This document shows, in pieces, positions 1-8,948 of a stretch of DNA of 64,000 nucleotides. The DNA comes from Paraburkholderia sp. SOS3. Lineage in GTDB: Bacteria > Pseudomonadota > Gammaproteobacteria > Burkholderiales > Burkholderiaceae. The position numbers were made by a program, and so were the translations under genes. Position 1 is the first letter of the stretch, and the number at the start of each line of letters is the position of its first letter. The notes beneath the pieces are model-generated. The model saw only the letters and a list, made by a program, of their open reading frames with translations, ran no database searches and had not been told where the DNA came from. The stretch covers positions 4,402,001-4,466,000 of the forward strand of contig NZ_CP018811.1 in NCBI RefSeq assembly GCF_001922345.1, given 5' to 3'.

Positions 1-215
1 ATCGTCGCGCGCATGAAATCGTAGTCGACCACTTCGCGCAGTTTGTCTTCGAGCGGCGTCGACAGCGCGAGCGGCACGAACAGATCGACGTTGATCACGA
101 CGCGTTGCTCGCCACGCTTTTCGAAATCGTGCACACCGATGTTGATAAAGACCTCGTAGTTGCGCAGGAAAAGCCGGCGGCAATCGGCGAGGTTCGGATG
201 AAAGAAGGCGTGCAT
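1..215 (-). CDS. folB: Dihydroneopterin aldolase FolB, partial (3' end off left edge)
   Basis: This is the N-terminal 71 codons of dihydroneopterin aldolase, the cytoplasmic folate-pathway enzyme that converts 7,8-dihydroneopterin to 6-hydroxymethyl-dihydropterin and glycolaldehyde. The translated piece carries the family opening RNYEVFINIGVHDFEKRGEQ and then a beta strand RVVINVDLFVPL, as expected for the tunnel-fold aldolase. The rest of the protein lies beyond position 1. The start is the ATG at 213-215. The gene upstream on the same strand is a pteridine-reductase-like SDR ending 72 bp away, so the two probably form a small pterin operon. The identification is secure for the visible part; completeness cannot be judged. 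Confidence 0.85.
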   Translation of the reverse strand, partial: MHAFFHPNLADCRRLFLRNYEVFINIGVHDFEKRGEQRVVINVDLFVPLALSTPLEDKLREVVDYDFMRAT

Positions 216-287
216 GGTCGTCCCCGATCTGATGGGTAAGCGTGCGGCAAGCACGCTGGATAAGCGCCGCACAGGGCGCTGGGCTCG

Positions 288-1139
288 TTAGCTGCCGGTC
301 AGGAACATCACGTCGCGCGGCAGCGGCACGAGATGCTGGCCGCCGTCGACGACGAGCGTCGTGCCCGTCACGCCCGCGGCACCGGCCAGATACAGCGCGG
401 CGGCAACGAGGTCTTCCGGACGCGACGCGCGGCCAAGCGGCGTCATCCGGTGCGCGGCCGCGAAGCTCGCCGGCGTCTGCTCCGCGGACTGCAGCGTCAG
501 GCCCGGCGACAGCCCGACGACCCTCAGCTTCGGCGCGAGTGCCTGCGCGAGCGCGACGGTCGCGGCTTCGAGCGCCGCTTTCGACAGCGTGTACGACAGG
601 TAATCCGGATTCATGTTCTGCAGCTTCTGGTCGAGCAGATTGATCACGACACTGCGCTGCGTTTCGTCTTCCCGCGCGATATCGGGCGTCGCCTCGTGCA
701 GCATGCGCGCGAGCACGAGCGGCGCGCCGACGTTGATCGACATCATATGCAGCAGCTTGTCGTACGCGACGTCGCGTGCCGTGTCTTCGTCGAAGCGCGA
801 GGCGTTGTTGACGATGCATACGGGACGTCCGAGCGCCGCCGTGCAATCGGGGATCAGGCGCGCGACTTCCGGTTCGTTCGCCAGATCCGCATGCAAGGCG
901 ATCGTGCGGCGGCCCAGCGCTTCGATTTCGGCGACCAGCTCATCGGCATCCGTGCGCGATGCGCCGTAGTGCACGGCGACATCCCAACCGTGCGCGGCGA
1001 AGCCCAGCGCCAGCGCGCGCCCGATGCGCCGCGCGGCGCCGGTGATCAGCACGACACGCGCGGGCGGCACCGCGTGGCGAGGGCCAGCCTCGCCGCTGCC
1101 GGCTTCCCCGGCTGACGAATGGACGGAACGGTCGCTCAT
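288..1139 (-). CDS. SDR family oxidoreductase, pteridine-reductase-like (FolM/PTR1 type)
   Basis: A 283-residue short-chain dehydrogenase/reductase. The Rossmann dinucleotide motif at about residues 33-40 reads TGAARRIG, the TGxxxRxG variant typical of pteridine reductases and FolM rather than the plain TGxxxGxG. The catalytic YxxxK follows in YTLSKAALEAA, and the C-terminus has the usual SDR end with VDGGQH. It probably reduces dihydropterins or dihydrofolate with NADPH. Its position directly upstream of folB supports a folate or tetrahydromonapterin role, but substrate choice is an inference. The first 28 residues are extra and low in complexity. The start at 1139 lies only 13 bp from the start of the divergent methyltransferase gene, so their promoters must overlap the coding ends. 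Confidence 0.8.
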   Translation of the reverse strand: MSDRSVHSSAGEAGSGEAGPRHAVPPARVVLITGAARRIGRALALGFAAHGWDVAVHYGASRTDADELVAEIEALGRRTIALHADLANEPEVARLIPDCTAALGRPVCIVNNASRFDEDTARDVAYDKLLHMMSINVGAPLVLARMLHEATPDIAREDETQRSVVINLLDQKLQNMNPDYLSYTLSKAALEAATVALAQALAPKLRVVGLSPGLTLQSAEQTPASFAAAHRMTPLGRASRPEDLVAAALYLAGAAGVTGTTLVVDGGQHLVPLPRDVMFLTGS

Positions 1140-1152
1140 TTACAATGCGGGA

Positions 1153-2340
1153 ATGAATCCGAAGCCTCACGAACCCGATAGTTTACCCGCTCCCGACGCC
1201 GCAGCGCTCGCCCAATCGACCGCGCTCGCCGAGCTGATTCGCGCCGACATCGACGCGGCCGGCGGCTGGCTGCCGTTCGACCGCTATATGGACCGCGCGC
1301 TCTATGCGCCGCGTCTTGGCTACTACAGCGGCGGCGCAATCAAATTCGGCCGGCGCGCCGAAGACGGCAGCGACTTCGTCACCGCGCCCGAGTTGTCGCC
1401 GCTGTTTGCGGCGACGCTCGCGCGGCCCGTCGCCGAGGCGCTCGAAGCAAGCGGCACGCGCGACGTGATCGAATTCGGCGCGGGCACGGGGCGGCTCGCG
1501 GCCGGTCTGCTCAATGCGCTCGACGCGCTCGGCGCGCCGCCCGATACCTATTCGATCGTCGATCTGTCCGGCGAATTGCGCGAGCGCCAGCAGACGATGC
1601 TAGAAGCACAGGCGCCCGCGCTTGCCGCGCGCGTGCGGTGGCTCGACGCATTGCCCGGTGAATTTGCCGGCGTCGTGATCGGCAACGAAGTGCTCGACGC
1701 GATGCCGGTGCGCCTTTTCGCGCACGCAAACGGCCAGTGGCGCGAACGCGGCGTGGTCTGCCACGACCACACCTTCGCCTTCGAAGACCGCGCGCTGCAG
1801 TCCACCCACGATGCCGCCTTCCTCGACGAAATCGAAGCCGACGGCGACTATGTGACCGAAACGCACGAAGCGGCCTGCGCGTTCACGCGCACGATCTGCC
1901 GGATGCTCGCGCGCGGCGCCGCGTTCTTTATCGACTACGGTTTTCCGCGACATGAGTACTACCATGCGCAGCGCGCGCAGGGCACGCTGATGTGCCACTA
2001 TCGGCATCGCGCGCACGGCGATCCGTTTCTGTATCCGGGCTTGCAGGACATCACCGCGCATGTCGAATTCAGCGGCATCGCGGAAGCGGGCACCGATACG
2101 GGCGCCGATCTGCTCGGCTATACGTCGCAGGCGCGCTTTCTGATGAACGCGGGCATTACCGAAGCGCTCTCGGAACTCGACCCGTCCGATGCCGCGCGCT
2201 TCCTGCCCGCCGCGAACGCGGTGCAGAAGCTGTTATCGGAAGCGGAGATGGGCGAACTCTTCAAGGTGATCGCGTTCTCGCGCGGCATCGACGACACGCT
2301 CGACGCGTTTGCGAGCGGCGACCGCTCTCACACGCTCTGA
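1153..2340 (+). CDS. SAM-dependent methyltransferase, MidA/NDUFAF7 (DUF185) family
   Basis: A 395-residue member of the DUF185 family, the family of mitochondrial MidA/NDUFAF7, which methylates an arginine of a complex I subunit. The SAM-binding glycine motif EFGAGTGRLA lies at about residues 107-116. It is preceded by the family-typical region with RALYAPRLGYYSGG and FVTAPELSP, and followed by NEVLDAMPV. Length matches the family. I chose ATG 1153 rather than an earlier in-frame ATG, because the longer version would run through the start of the divergent SDR gene and does not look like the family N-terminus. The bacterial substrate is not known. DUF2905 follows 36 bp downstream on the same strand. 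Confidence 0.83.
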   Translation: MNPKPHEPDSLPAPDAAALAQSTALAELIRADIDAAGGWLPFDRYMDRALYAPRLGYYSGGAIKFGRRAEDGSDFVTAPELSPLFAATLARPVAEALEASGTRDVIEFGAGTGRLAAGLLNALDALGAPPDTYSIVDLSGELRERQQTMLEAQAPALAARVRWLDALPGEFAGVVIGNEVLDAMPVRLFAHANGQWRERGVVCHDHTFAFEDRALQSTHDAAFLDEIEADGDYVTETHEAACAFTRTICRMLARGAAFFIDYGFPRHEYYHAQRAQGTLMCHYRHRAHGDPFLYPGLQDITAHVEFSGIAEAGTDTGADLLGYTSQARFLMNAGITEALSELDPSDAARFLPAANAVQKLLSEAEMGELFKVIAFSRGIDDTLDAFASGDRSHTL

Positions 2341-2376
2341 CGGGCTCTGACACGCTCCGACCCAAGGACCCACACG

Positions 2377-2571
2377 ATGATCCGCTGGCTGCTCACTACG
2401 TTCGTCGCCGTTGCGGTGCTGTCGGCATGCTGGCCGTGGCTGCGCAAGATAGGCATCGGGCGCATGCCCGGCGACGTCACGTTGCGGATCTTTGGGCGCG
2501 AGTACCCGTTTCCGTTCATGTCGACGCTCGTGCTGTCGATGCTGTTGTCGTTGATTGCGCGGTGGCTGTAG
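2377..2571 (+). CDS. DUF2905 family small membrane protein
   Basis: A 64-residue protein with two predicted membrane helices, one at about residues 3-22 and one at about 47-63. Between them is the conserved patch IGRMPGDVTLRIFGREYPFPF, whose GRMPGD core is the mark of the DUF2905 family found widely in bacteria. Function is unknown. It lies 36 bp downstream of the MidA-like methyltransferase and is likely co-transcribed. It converges on cca with 27 bp between the stop codons and no obvious terminator. Confidence 0.8.
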   Translation: MIRWLLTTFVAVAVLSACWPWLRKIGIGRMPGDVTLRIFGREYPFPFMSTLVLSMLLSLIARWL

Positions 2572-2598
2572 GCGACGCCTTCGTCGTGCGACAGGACT

Positions 2599-3882
2599 TC
2601 AGTCGCCGTCTTTGTCCGGGTTTTTCTCCGGGTCCGTCTCACCAATCGCCTGCGCGACCGCTCGCACGCGCGCCCGATGCACCGCATCCTTGATTGCCGT
2701 GGGCTTATCCTCGCGTTTGTCGCCGAGCGCCCCGGCAATCGCGCCCGCATCGACGCCGCGCGCCGCCACCAGCGCCTCGCGCAGCCGGTCGGCCTGCGGG
2801 TAATCACGCGTCTCGAAACCGAGCCGCCCGCGCGCGTCGGCCTCGCACGCCTGCAGCGCCTCCGCAAAACGCGCAGGCTTGCGCAACGCGTCGCTGCGCT
2901 CGAAGAGGCGCACCACCGCGACCGCCCCCATCTCCATCACACGATGGATATTGCCGTGCTCGCGTGCGACGAGCACCGCGAGGTCGCGGCACTCGTTCGG
3001 CACGCGCAGCCGTTCGCATAGCGGCTTCAACAGATCGACGCTGCGGCCTTCGTGACCGATATGGCGCGGCAGCACATGATCGGGCGTCGTCGCCTTGCCG
3101 AGATCGTGCGTGAGCGCCGCGAATCGCACGGGCAACGAGTACCCGCGCTTTGCCGCATAGTCGACGACCATCATCACGTGCACGCCGGTGTCGACTTCAG
3201 GGTGATAGTCGGCACGCTGCGGCACGCCGTACAGCGCGTCGATTTCGGGCAGCACGCGCGCGAGCGCGCCGCCTGTGCGCAGCAGGTCGAACATCCGCGA
3301 CGGCTTGTTCTCCATCAACCCGCGCGAGACTTCCTGCCAGACGCGCTCGGGCACGAGCGCATCGACTTCGCCGGCCTCGACCATCTTGCGAATCAACTCG
3401 AGTGTTTCGGGCGCGAGCGTGAAATCGGCGAAGCGCGCGGCAAAGCGCGCGACGCGCAGAATGCGCACCGGGTCTTCGACAAATGCATGACCGACATGGC
3501 GGAACACGCGCGCCTTCAGATCCGCCTGCCCGTTGAACGGATCGACGATCGGCCCCGTCAGTTCGCCGTCCGGGCTCACCTCCTGCGCCATCGCGTTGAC
3601 CGTCAGGTCGCGGCGCTCGAGGTCTTCTTCGAGCGTGACGTCCGGCGAATAGAAGAACTGGAAGCCGTGATAGCCCGCCGCGGTCTTGCGCTCGGTCCGT
3701 GCAAGCGCGTACTCCTCGTGCGTGACCGGATGCAGAAACACCGGAAAGTCCTTGCCGACCGGTCTGTAGCCTTGCGCGGCCATCTGCTCGGGCGTCGCGC
3801 CGACCACCACATAATCGCGGTCCTGCACGGGCAGGCCGAGCAGCTTGTCGCGAATGGCGCCGCCGACTGCGTAGATCTTCAT
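2599..3882 (-). CDS. cca: Multifunctional CCA tRNA nucleotidyltransferase
   Basis: A 427-residue enzyme that adds and repairs the 3' CCA of tRNAs. The class II nucleotidyltransferase signature opens the protein: GGAIRD at residues 7-12, then the metal-binding pair D21 and D23 in DRD, followed by RRDLTVNAM and EDPVRILRVARFAARF. A C-terminal HD domain is visible in the stretch LTHDLGKATTP, matching E. coli-type enzymes with phosphohydrolase activity. The start is ATG 3882, which overlaps the stop of the upstream GST gene in an ATGA, so translation is probably coupled. An open frame extends further upstream to 4491, but it is only a shadow of the GST gene. The last residues are acidic and lysine-rich. 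Confidence 0.93.
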   Translation of the reverse strand: MKIYAVGGAIRDKLLGLPVQDRDYVVVGATPEQMAAQGYRPVGKDFPVFLHPVTHEEYALARTERKTAAGYHGFQFFYSPDVTLEEDLERRDLTVNAMAQEVSPDGELTGPIVDPFNGQADLKARVFRHVGHAFVEDPVRILRVARFAARFADFTLAPETLELIRKMVEAGEVDALVPERVWQEVSRGLMENKPSRMFDLLRTGGALARVLPEIDALYGVPQRADYHPEVDTGVHVMMVVDYAAKRGYSLPVRFAALTHDLGKATTPDHVLPRHIGHEGRSVDLLKPLCERLRVPNECRDLAVLVAREHGNIHRVMEMGAVAVVRLFERSDALRKPARFAEALQACEADARGRLGFETRDYPQADRLREALVAARGVDAGAIAGALGDKREDKPTAIKDAVHRARVRAVAQAIGETDPEKNPDKDGD

Positions 3883-4526
3883 GCAGGGGTTTCGTAGTAA
3901 TCGATCGTGTGCGTCTCGCGCATCGCGTCGGCAATCCAGGCCTGCACCGCGGGCGCATCGGTCAGACGCCGCGCGTAGGCGGCGGCCGCTTCGGACAACG
4001 CCGGCCGCCATGTGTTGAAGCGCATCACGACGGGCGCATACATCGCATCGGCAATGGTGAACTCGCCGAACAGGAACGGGCCGCCGTACTGGTCGAGACA
4101 CGCGCTCCACAACGCCTCGATGCGCGCGATGTCGGCAAGCGCGCCGGGCGTCGCGCCCTTGCCCGGAAACGACGCGCGGATGTTCATCCACATGTTCGTG
4201 CGCAGCTCGGCGAAGCCCGCGTGCATTTCCGCGCTGACGCTGCGCGCATGCGCGCGCGCGGCGGCATCGCGCGGCCACATCGGCACGTCGGGGAAATGCT
4301 CGGCGAGCGTCTCGAGGATCGCAACCGATTCCCATACCGATGCGCCGTTGTCCATGACGAGGCACGGCACTCTGCCCGACGGCGAATGTTCGAGGATCGA
4401 CGTACGCGTGTCCGGCTCTCCGAGCCGGACCACGACTTCTTCGAACGGAATGCCGAAATGCTTCATCAGCACCCACGGGCGCATCGACCACGACGAATAG
4501 TTCTTGTCACCAATCACGAGTTTCAT
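3879..4526 (-). CDS. Glutathione S-transferase family protein
   Basis: A 215-residue cytosolic GST-fold protein. The N-terminal thioredoxin-like domain contains NYSSWSMRPWVLMKHFGIPF, whose serine-containing loop resembles the zeta/maleylacetoacetate-isomerase-like class. The glutathione-binding SGRVPCL and VWESVAI segments follow. The all-helical C-terminal domain includes FTIADAMYAPVVMRF, the usual N-capping region of the domain. Length fits the family. The substrate is not evident. The stop codon overlaps the cca start by an ATGA, and the upstream NDUFA9-like gene ends 71 bp away on the same strand, so the three may be one operon. Confidence 0.85.
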   Translation of the reverse strand: MKLVIGDKNYSSWSMRPWVLMKHFGIPFEEVVVRLGEPDTRTSILEHSPSGRVPCLVMDNGASVWESVAILETLAEHFPDVPMWPRDAAARAHARSVSAEMHAGFAELRTNMWMNIRASFPGKGATPGALADIARIEALWSACLDQYGGPFLFGEFTIADAMYAPVVMRFNTWRPALSEAAAAYARRLTDAPAVQAWIADAMRETHTIDYYETPA

Positions 4527-4597
4527 GCGTTGTCCCCGGAAAAAGGCTGGTTATGGGTTGGCGCTTCTCAAGCTCGCCTCGAACATCATCACCACCA

Positions 4598-5554
4598 TCA
4601 ACGTCCCGCGTTCGCGCGAAACGTATTGAAGCGCGAACGCAGCGACGCGCCTGTCAGATACACGGGCGCAATCGTCTCGATGCTCGCGGGTTCGATGTCG
4701 AGCTCCGGCGCGAGCGGCCCCGCCAGCACGCTGTCGACTTTCATCGAATCGAGATTGTCGCGCGAAATGACAGGCTCGCCGGGCGCCATTTCGAAGGTCA
4801 GCGCCTGCAGCCGCGCGAAAGCATCGGGTAGCCGGATAATGCGCGCCTGCCTGCCGATCACCGCGCCGCAATATTCGACGAGCTGCTCGAGCGTGTAGAC
4901 CGCCGGTCCGCCGAGTTCGTAGACGCGGCCGTTCGCGGCATCGAGATCGAGCACATTGACGATCGCCTTCGCGACGTCGCCGACGAACACCGGCTGGAAC
5001 TTCGCATCGGGCATCGCGAGCGGAATGACCGGAAACACACGCTGCAAAAACGCAAACTTGTTCAGCAACGCGTCTTCGGGACCGAACACGACCGACGGTC
5101 GGAAGAGGGTCGTTGCGAGCATCGACGACGCGCGCACCGCCTTTTCGCCATCGCCTTTCGAACGCATATACATGCTCGGGCCGTTCGGATCGGCGCCCAG
5201 CGCGCTCATCTGAATGAGCCGGTGCACGCCCTTGCCTTCGCAGGCGGCCACGATTTTCGTCGGCAGTTCGACATGGAGCTTTGCGAACTCCGGGCCGTAC
5301 GGATGACCGCGGTGCCCGTGCAGCGTGCCGACCAGATTGATCACCGCATCGGCATTCTCGACGAAGCGCGCGAGCTGCACGGGATCGAACACATCGACTT
5401 CGAGCACGTCGATCGGCAACAGCGTCAGATGTCGCGCGTTATAGCGGCGGCGTGTCGCAAGGCGCACCGTCTTGCCGAGCTCGACGAGCGCGTTGATGAG
5501 ATGGCTGCCGATAAAACCGGAACCGCCAATCACCGCAATGGTTTGATGTCGCAT
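4598..5554 (-). CDS. Complex I NDUFA9 subunit family protein (NAD(P)-binding, atypical SDR)
   Basis: A 318-residue extended/atypical SDR. The Rossmann motif GGSGFIGSHLI sits at about residues 9-19. AVINLVGTLHG, QMSALGADP, MRSKGDGEKAV and RPSVVFGPED follow, the pattern of bacterial relatives of the complex I subunit NDUFA9. No active-site YxxxK of classical SDRs is seen, as usual for this family, so it is more likely a cofactor-binding or structural protein than an oxidoreductase of known substrate. The start at 5554 has an excellent Shine-Dalgarno (GGAGGTC) directly upstream. An in-frame ATG 39 bp further upstream is less well supported. The slt gene ends 122 bp upstream. Confidence 0.82.
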   Translation of the reverse strand: MRHQTIAVIGGSGFIGSHLINALVELGKTVRLATRRRYNARHLTLLPIDVLEVDVFDPVQLARFVENADAVINLVGTLHGHRGHPYGPEFAKLHVELPTKIVAACEGKGVHRLIQMSALGADPNGPSMYMRSKGDGEKAVRASSMLATTLFRPSVVFGPEDALLNKFAFLQRVFPVIPLAMPDAKFQPVFVGDVAKAIVNVLDLDAANGRVYELGGPAVYTLEQLVEYCGAVIGRQARIIRLPDAFARLQALTFEMAPGEPVISRDNLDSMKVDSVLAGPLAPELDIEPASIETIAPVYLTGASLRSRFNTFRANAGR

Positions 5555-5676
5555 TTCCGACCTCCAGTTGTCCTGCAAGCTGGTGGCTCGCATTCAGCAG
5601 GGAAGCCGCGGCAATGGCTGAAACTGAAGCCGCGCCGCGCGCATGCATGGCATGCGGCGCGGCGGATACGGCGCTT

Positions 5677-7644
5677 TTACGGTGCGATGTAACCCAAACG
5701 CGCCTTCAGCGATTGCGGACGGCCTTCGAACAACGCCGCATAGTAGACCGTGTTGGACAACACGTTCTTCACATAGTCGCGGGTTTCCTGGAAGGGAATC
5801 GCTTCCGCGAAAATCGCCCCTTCGACAGGGTGCTGCAGCGACTGACGCCAGTTGCGCGGGCGGCCGGGACCCGCGTTGTAGCCGGCGGTGGCGAGCACGG
5901 CCGACCCGTCGAATTGATTGTAGATCATCGACAGATAGTTCGTCCCGAGCAGGATATTGGTGTTGAGGTCGTTCATCTGCTCGCGAGAAATCGGGCCGAG
6001 GCCGATCTTTTTTGCCACCAGTTGAGCCGTGCCGGGCATCAACTGCATGAGCCCGCTTGCACCGACTTCGGAGCGTGCGTTCAGGATAAAACGCGACTCC
6101 TGGCGAATCAGCCCGTAAGCCCATTCGACATCGAGCCCGTTCGACTGCGCGTCGCGCTCGACGATATCGCGGAACGGCGACAGGTAACGCAGCGAGAAGT
6201 CGTGCTCGGTCTTCGTGCGGTCCGCGGTATTCACCGTGCGATCGTACAGTTCGATGCGGCGCGCGTACTCGGCTGCTGCCAGCAGTTGCCGGTCGCTCAT
6301 CGTGCGCAACGGCCAGTTCCATTCGCGATTGCCTTCGAGCCGCAGATTCAGCTGGTAGAAACGTTGCGCCAGCGCAAAGCCAGGCGTGTTTCCCGCTTGC
6401 TGCACTTCGGCGTCCGTGACCGTCGTTTTCGGCGGCACCGTGATCTTGCGGCCCAGTTCTTCGCTTGCGAGCTGCCCGTAGAAGTTGAAGCCCGAGGCGA
6501 TCTGCGCGAATTCGTCGTTCGCCTGCGCCGTGTCGCCGGCCTCCTTCAGCGCGCGCGCATGCCAGTACACCCAAGACGGCTGGCTGCGCAGCGCGGCAGG
6601 CATCTGCTCGATCGACCAGCGCACCATCGTCCAGTCGCCGGCGAGCAGCGCCGAGCGCGTGCGCCATTCGTAAGCGGGATTCGACAGCGGCGCGTTCGCC
6701 GACAGCCGGTACCAGTCCACCGCGCCCGGCATCTGCTTCAAGGCCGCCTGATACGCGATCGTGCCCCAGCCGATCGCGCGCTCCGGCGTGGTCAGCGACT
6801 GTGCGATCGAGGTGAACGTGGCTGCCGTCATCGCCGGATCGTTGCGCGCCATTCGCGTGATCGCGAGCAGCGCGAGCTGATGCGACTGCGGATCGGCGCC
6901 GACGCCGCGCGCGATCAGAAGCGGCGGCGTGGTGGCGGCCTGATTGAAGAGGTCCGGGTCGGGCCGCTGATTGCCGAGCGCATCGACGAGCTTCGCGCCA
7001 GTATTCGTCTGGTTCTGCTCGTACGCGAGGCGGATCTGCTGCCAGACGTCGTCGCTCGTGAACTGCTGGTTGATCGCGAGCGCGGTGATCAGATCGACGC
7101 AGCCGTCGCCGTAGTAGCGCGGCTCGACGAGCAGCGCGCGCGCCGCATCGGCGACATTCTCGCCGTGCGCCGCGCGCGATTCGAGCGCGTAGCACTTCAC
7201 CTGCGTATCGTCGTTGAGCACGAAGCGCGCGTATTGCGGGTCGAAGTTGCGCCAGTCGTGGCGGGCGCCGAGCACCGTCAGGTAGTCGTTGCGCATGCGG
7301 TCCGCAATCGCCTGGCCATCGTACTTCTGCAGGAATGCGAGCACCGGCGCATCGGGTGCATCGATGCGCGCATGTCCCGACGAATCGAACAGTTGCGGCT
7401 TCAGCTGGAAGTACTCGAGGTACGACGGCGCCGGATAGTCCGGGATCATCGCGGCCAGTTGCGCGGCGCGCACCGGATCGTTATTGCGCGCGGCTTCGCG
7501 CAACTGGACGAAGATCTGGTCGTCGTTGGTAAGCTGGGAAAGCGGGATGGGCTTCACGGCGGACGCCGTGCTGCATGCGACGAGGGCCGCCGCGGCAAGT
7601 GCCAGACCGACCGCGCGATATACTCGGAAGAGGCGTGTGGACAT
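5677..7644 (-). CDS. slt: Soluble-type lytic murein transglycosylase (Slt70 family), lipoprotein
   Basis: A 655-residue peptidoglycan lytic transglycosylase that cleaves the MurNAc-GlcNAc bond to form 1,6-anhydro ends. The N-terminus is a signal peptide ending ALVACSTAS, a lipobox, so the protein is predicted to be attached to a membrane in the periplasm. A long helical superhelix makes up most of the protein. The C-terminal lysozyme-like domain contains GLIRQESRF with the catalytic Glu near residue 516, then GASGLMQLMPGTA and ATAGYNAGPGR, the three SLT signatures. The start is ATG 7644, because the open frame upstream has no signal sequence and runs into the divergent cyclo-ligase gene. Confidence 0.93.
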   Translation of the reverse strand: MSTRLFRVYRAVGLALAAAALVACSTASAVKPIPLSQLTNDDQIFVQLREAARNNDPVRAAQLAAMIPDYPAPSYLEYFQLKPQLFDSSGHARIDAPDAPVLAFLQKYDGQAIADRMRNDYLTVLGARHDWRNFDPQYARFVLNDDTQVKCYALESRAAHGENVADAARALLVEPRYYGDGCVDLITALAINQQFTSDDVWQQIRLAYEQNQTNTGAKLVDALGNQRPDPDLFNQAATTPPLLIARGVGADPQSHQLALLAITRMARNDPAMTAATFTSIAQSLTTPERAIGWGTIAYQAALKQMPGAVDWYRLSANAPLSNPAYEWRTRSALLAGDWTMVRWSIEQMPAALRSQPSWVYWHARALKEAGDTAQANDEFAQIASGFNFYGQLASEELGRKITVPPKTTVTDAEVQQAGNTPGFALAQRFYQLNLRLEGNREWNWPLRTMSDRQLLAAAEYARRIELYDRTVNTADRTKTEHDFSLRYLSPFRDIVERDAQSNGLDVEWAYGLIRQESRFILNARSEVGASGLMQLMPGTAQLVAKKIGLGPISREQMNDLNTNILLGTNYLSMIYNQFDGSAVLATAGYNAGPGRPRNWRQSLQHPVEGAIFAEAIPFQETRDYVKNVLSNTVYYAALFEGRPQSLKARLGYIAP

Positions 7645-7664
7645 CGTTGTTTCTGGAGCGCGAA

Positions 7665-8276
7665 TTGAACGAAAGGATAGCATGCAACCCCGACGCCAAA
7701 TCATCGAAAAAGGGACTGCGGCGCATGTTGTTCGACGCTCGGCTGCATGCGAGCCGCGACCCGGGCGTGAGCGCCGCGTTGAACCGGCGCCTGCTCGAAA
7801 TGTTGCACAAGCATGCGCCGCGGCGCGTCGGCTTTTACTGGCCGCTCGAAGGCGAGTTCGATGCGCGCGCTGCGATCGCGGCATGGCTCGCGCTCGATGC
7901 CGCGCGCGAAGCGTGTGTTCCGGTCGTCATGCAACGCGATGCGCCGCTCGCGTTTCACGCGTGGACGCCCGCTATGCCGATGGAAATCGGCGAGCATCGC
8001 ATTCCCGTGCCTGCCACGGTGCGCGAGGTCATGCCCGATCTGGTCTTCGTGCCGTGTGTCGGCTTCGACGAGGATGGTTACCGGCTCGGCTACGGCGGCG
8101 GCTATTACGATCGCACGCTCGCCGGATGGCGCGTGGCCGGCGCGGCGCCGCTCGCGGTCGGCATCGCGTACGAAGCGTGCAAGACGAACGCGCTGCCGCG
8201 CGAGCCGCACGATCTGCCGCTCGACGCGATCATCACCGATGCCGCTTGCTACCCGCTGCAACCCGCGCGGCAATGA
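7665..8276 (+). CDS. fau: 5-formyltetrahydrofolate cyclo-ligase
   Basis: A roughly 203-residue enzyme that uses ATP to convert 5-formyl-THF to 5,10-methenyl-THF. The N-terminal basic patch KKGLRRMLFDAR and the C-terminal ATP/Mg site GYRLGYGGGYYDRTL, followed by VGIAYEACK, identify the family. The start is not certain. I propose TTG 7665, which has a GGAG seven bases upstream and does not overlap the divergent slt gene. An in-frame ATG at 7575 would overlap slt by 70 bp and add a proline/arginine-rich tail unlike the family, and the first internal ATG (7725) would remove the conserved basic patch. E. coli has the homologue downstream of 6S RNA, but I see no 6S-like gene here. Confidence 0.85.
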   Translation: MNERIACNPDAKSSKKGLRRMLFDARLHASRDPGVSAALNRRLLEMLHKHAPRRVGFYWPLEGEFDARAAIAAWLALDAAREACVPVVMQRDAPLAFHAWTPAMPMEIGEHRIPVPATVREVMPDLVFVPCVGFDEDGYRLGYGGGYYDRTLAGWRVAGAAPLAVGIAYEACKTNALPREPHDLPLDAIITDAACYPLQPARQ

Positions 8277-8357
8277 CGAACTCGATCGCAGCGGGCGGGC
8301 ACCCGGCGTCGCGTGCTGCTGAATACTTCCCTGCTCCCAGACCGGTACAGCTTCGCG

Positions 8358-8870
8358 TTACAGCGAAGCGGCCGCGCGCGCCGCCGTATCGTAGAGGCCG
8401 GACGCGTTGCGCATCAGTTGCGCGGCTTCGCCGATCTGCTGGTTCGTAAGACCGCTTTCGCGCAGCGTTGAAATAAGACAGCTTTCACGCACCTCGCGAT
8501 ACCTGACGCAGAGTTCGCGTCCGGCGTCGGTCGCCGAGAAGAACACTTCCTTGCCGCTCTTTTCGCTATGCACATAGCCTCGCGCCACGAGCTTCTTCAG
8601 CGCGTAGGTCGCAACGTGCGTGTCTTCGATATTGAGCACGAAGCAGATGTCCGCGAGTTTCTTGCGGCGTTCGCGATGGCTCACATGGTGCAGCAGCGAC
8701 ACCTCGATCGCGGTCATGTCCTTTTCGCCCGCCGCCGACATGCAGCGAACCATCCACCGGTTGAAGGCGTTGCTCGCCATGATCAGCGCGTATTCGAGTT
8801 CTGAAAGTTCCGCGCTTTCGTCGGAAACGAGATGTTCCGACGAGACTATCTTGGTGGGATGACGCGCCAT
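8358..8870 (-). CDS. Winged-helix DNA-binding protein, MarR-like
   Basis: A 170-residue regulator with a MarR-type winged helix. The middle of the protein shows the expected helix-turn-helix and wing: RKKLADICFVLNIEDTHVATYALKKLVARGYVHSEKSG, here given as positions from about residue 65 to 105, followed by VFFSATDAGREL. The start ATG 8870 gives the family-like opening MARHPTKIV; an in-frame ATG 36 bp upstream lacks an obvious ribosome binding site. It is transcribed divergently from the 5-oxoprolinase operon, with three 11-bp repeats between them. Control of pxpBCA is therefore possible but is an inference. It converges on the cyclo-ligase gene with 81 bp between stops. Confidence 0.75.
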   Translation of the reverse strand: MARHPTKIVSSEHLVSDESAELSELEYALIMASNAFNRWMVRCMSAAGEKDMTAIEVSLLHHVSHRERRKKLADICFVLNIEDTHVATYALKKLVARGYVHSEKSGKEVFFSATDAGRELCVRYREVRESCLISTLRESGLTNQQIGEAAQLMRNASGLYDTAARAAASL

Positions 8871-8948
8871 GAAGAGGGTCCCGGAATGCGGCAGGAAGGG
8901 TCCCAAGTGTACGACGCACGCCTTGGGGTGAAAGCCTGGCGAAAACGC

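Noticed and set aside
3883..4491. An N-terminal extension of Cca by about 200 codons
   Set aside because: The extension is a shadow of the GST gene, whose real frame is conserved; Cca starts with its usual MKIYAVGG at 3882.
5614..7668. A 684-codon open frame antisense to slt, and similar long antisense frames at 9598-11823 and 52741-54981
   Set aside because: They are arginine-rich mirror frames of strong genes, produced by high GC content; they have no motif, no ribosome binding site and no family features.
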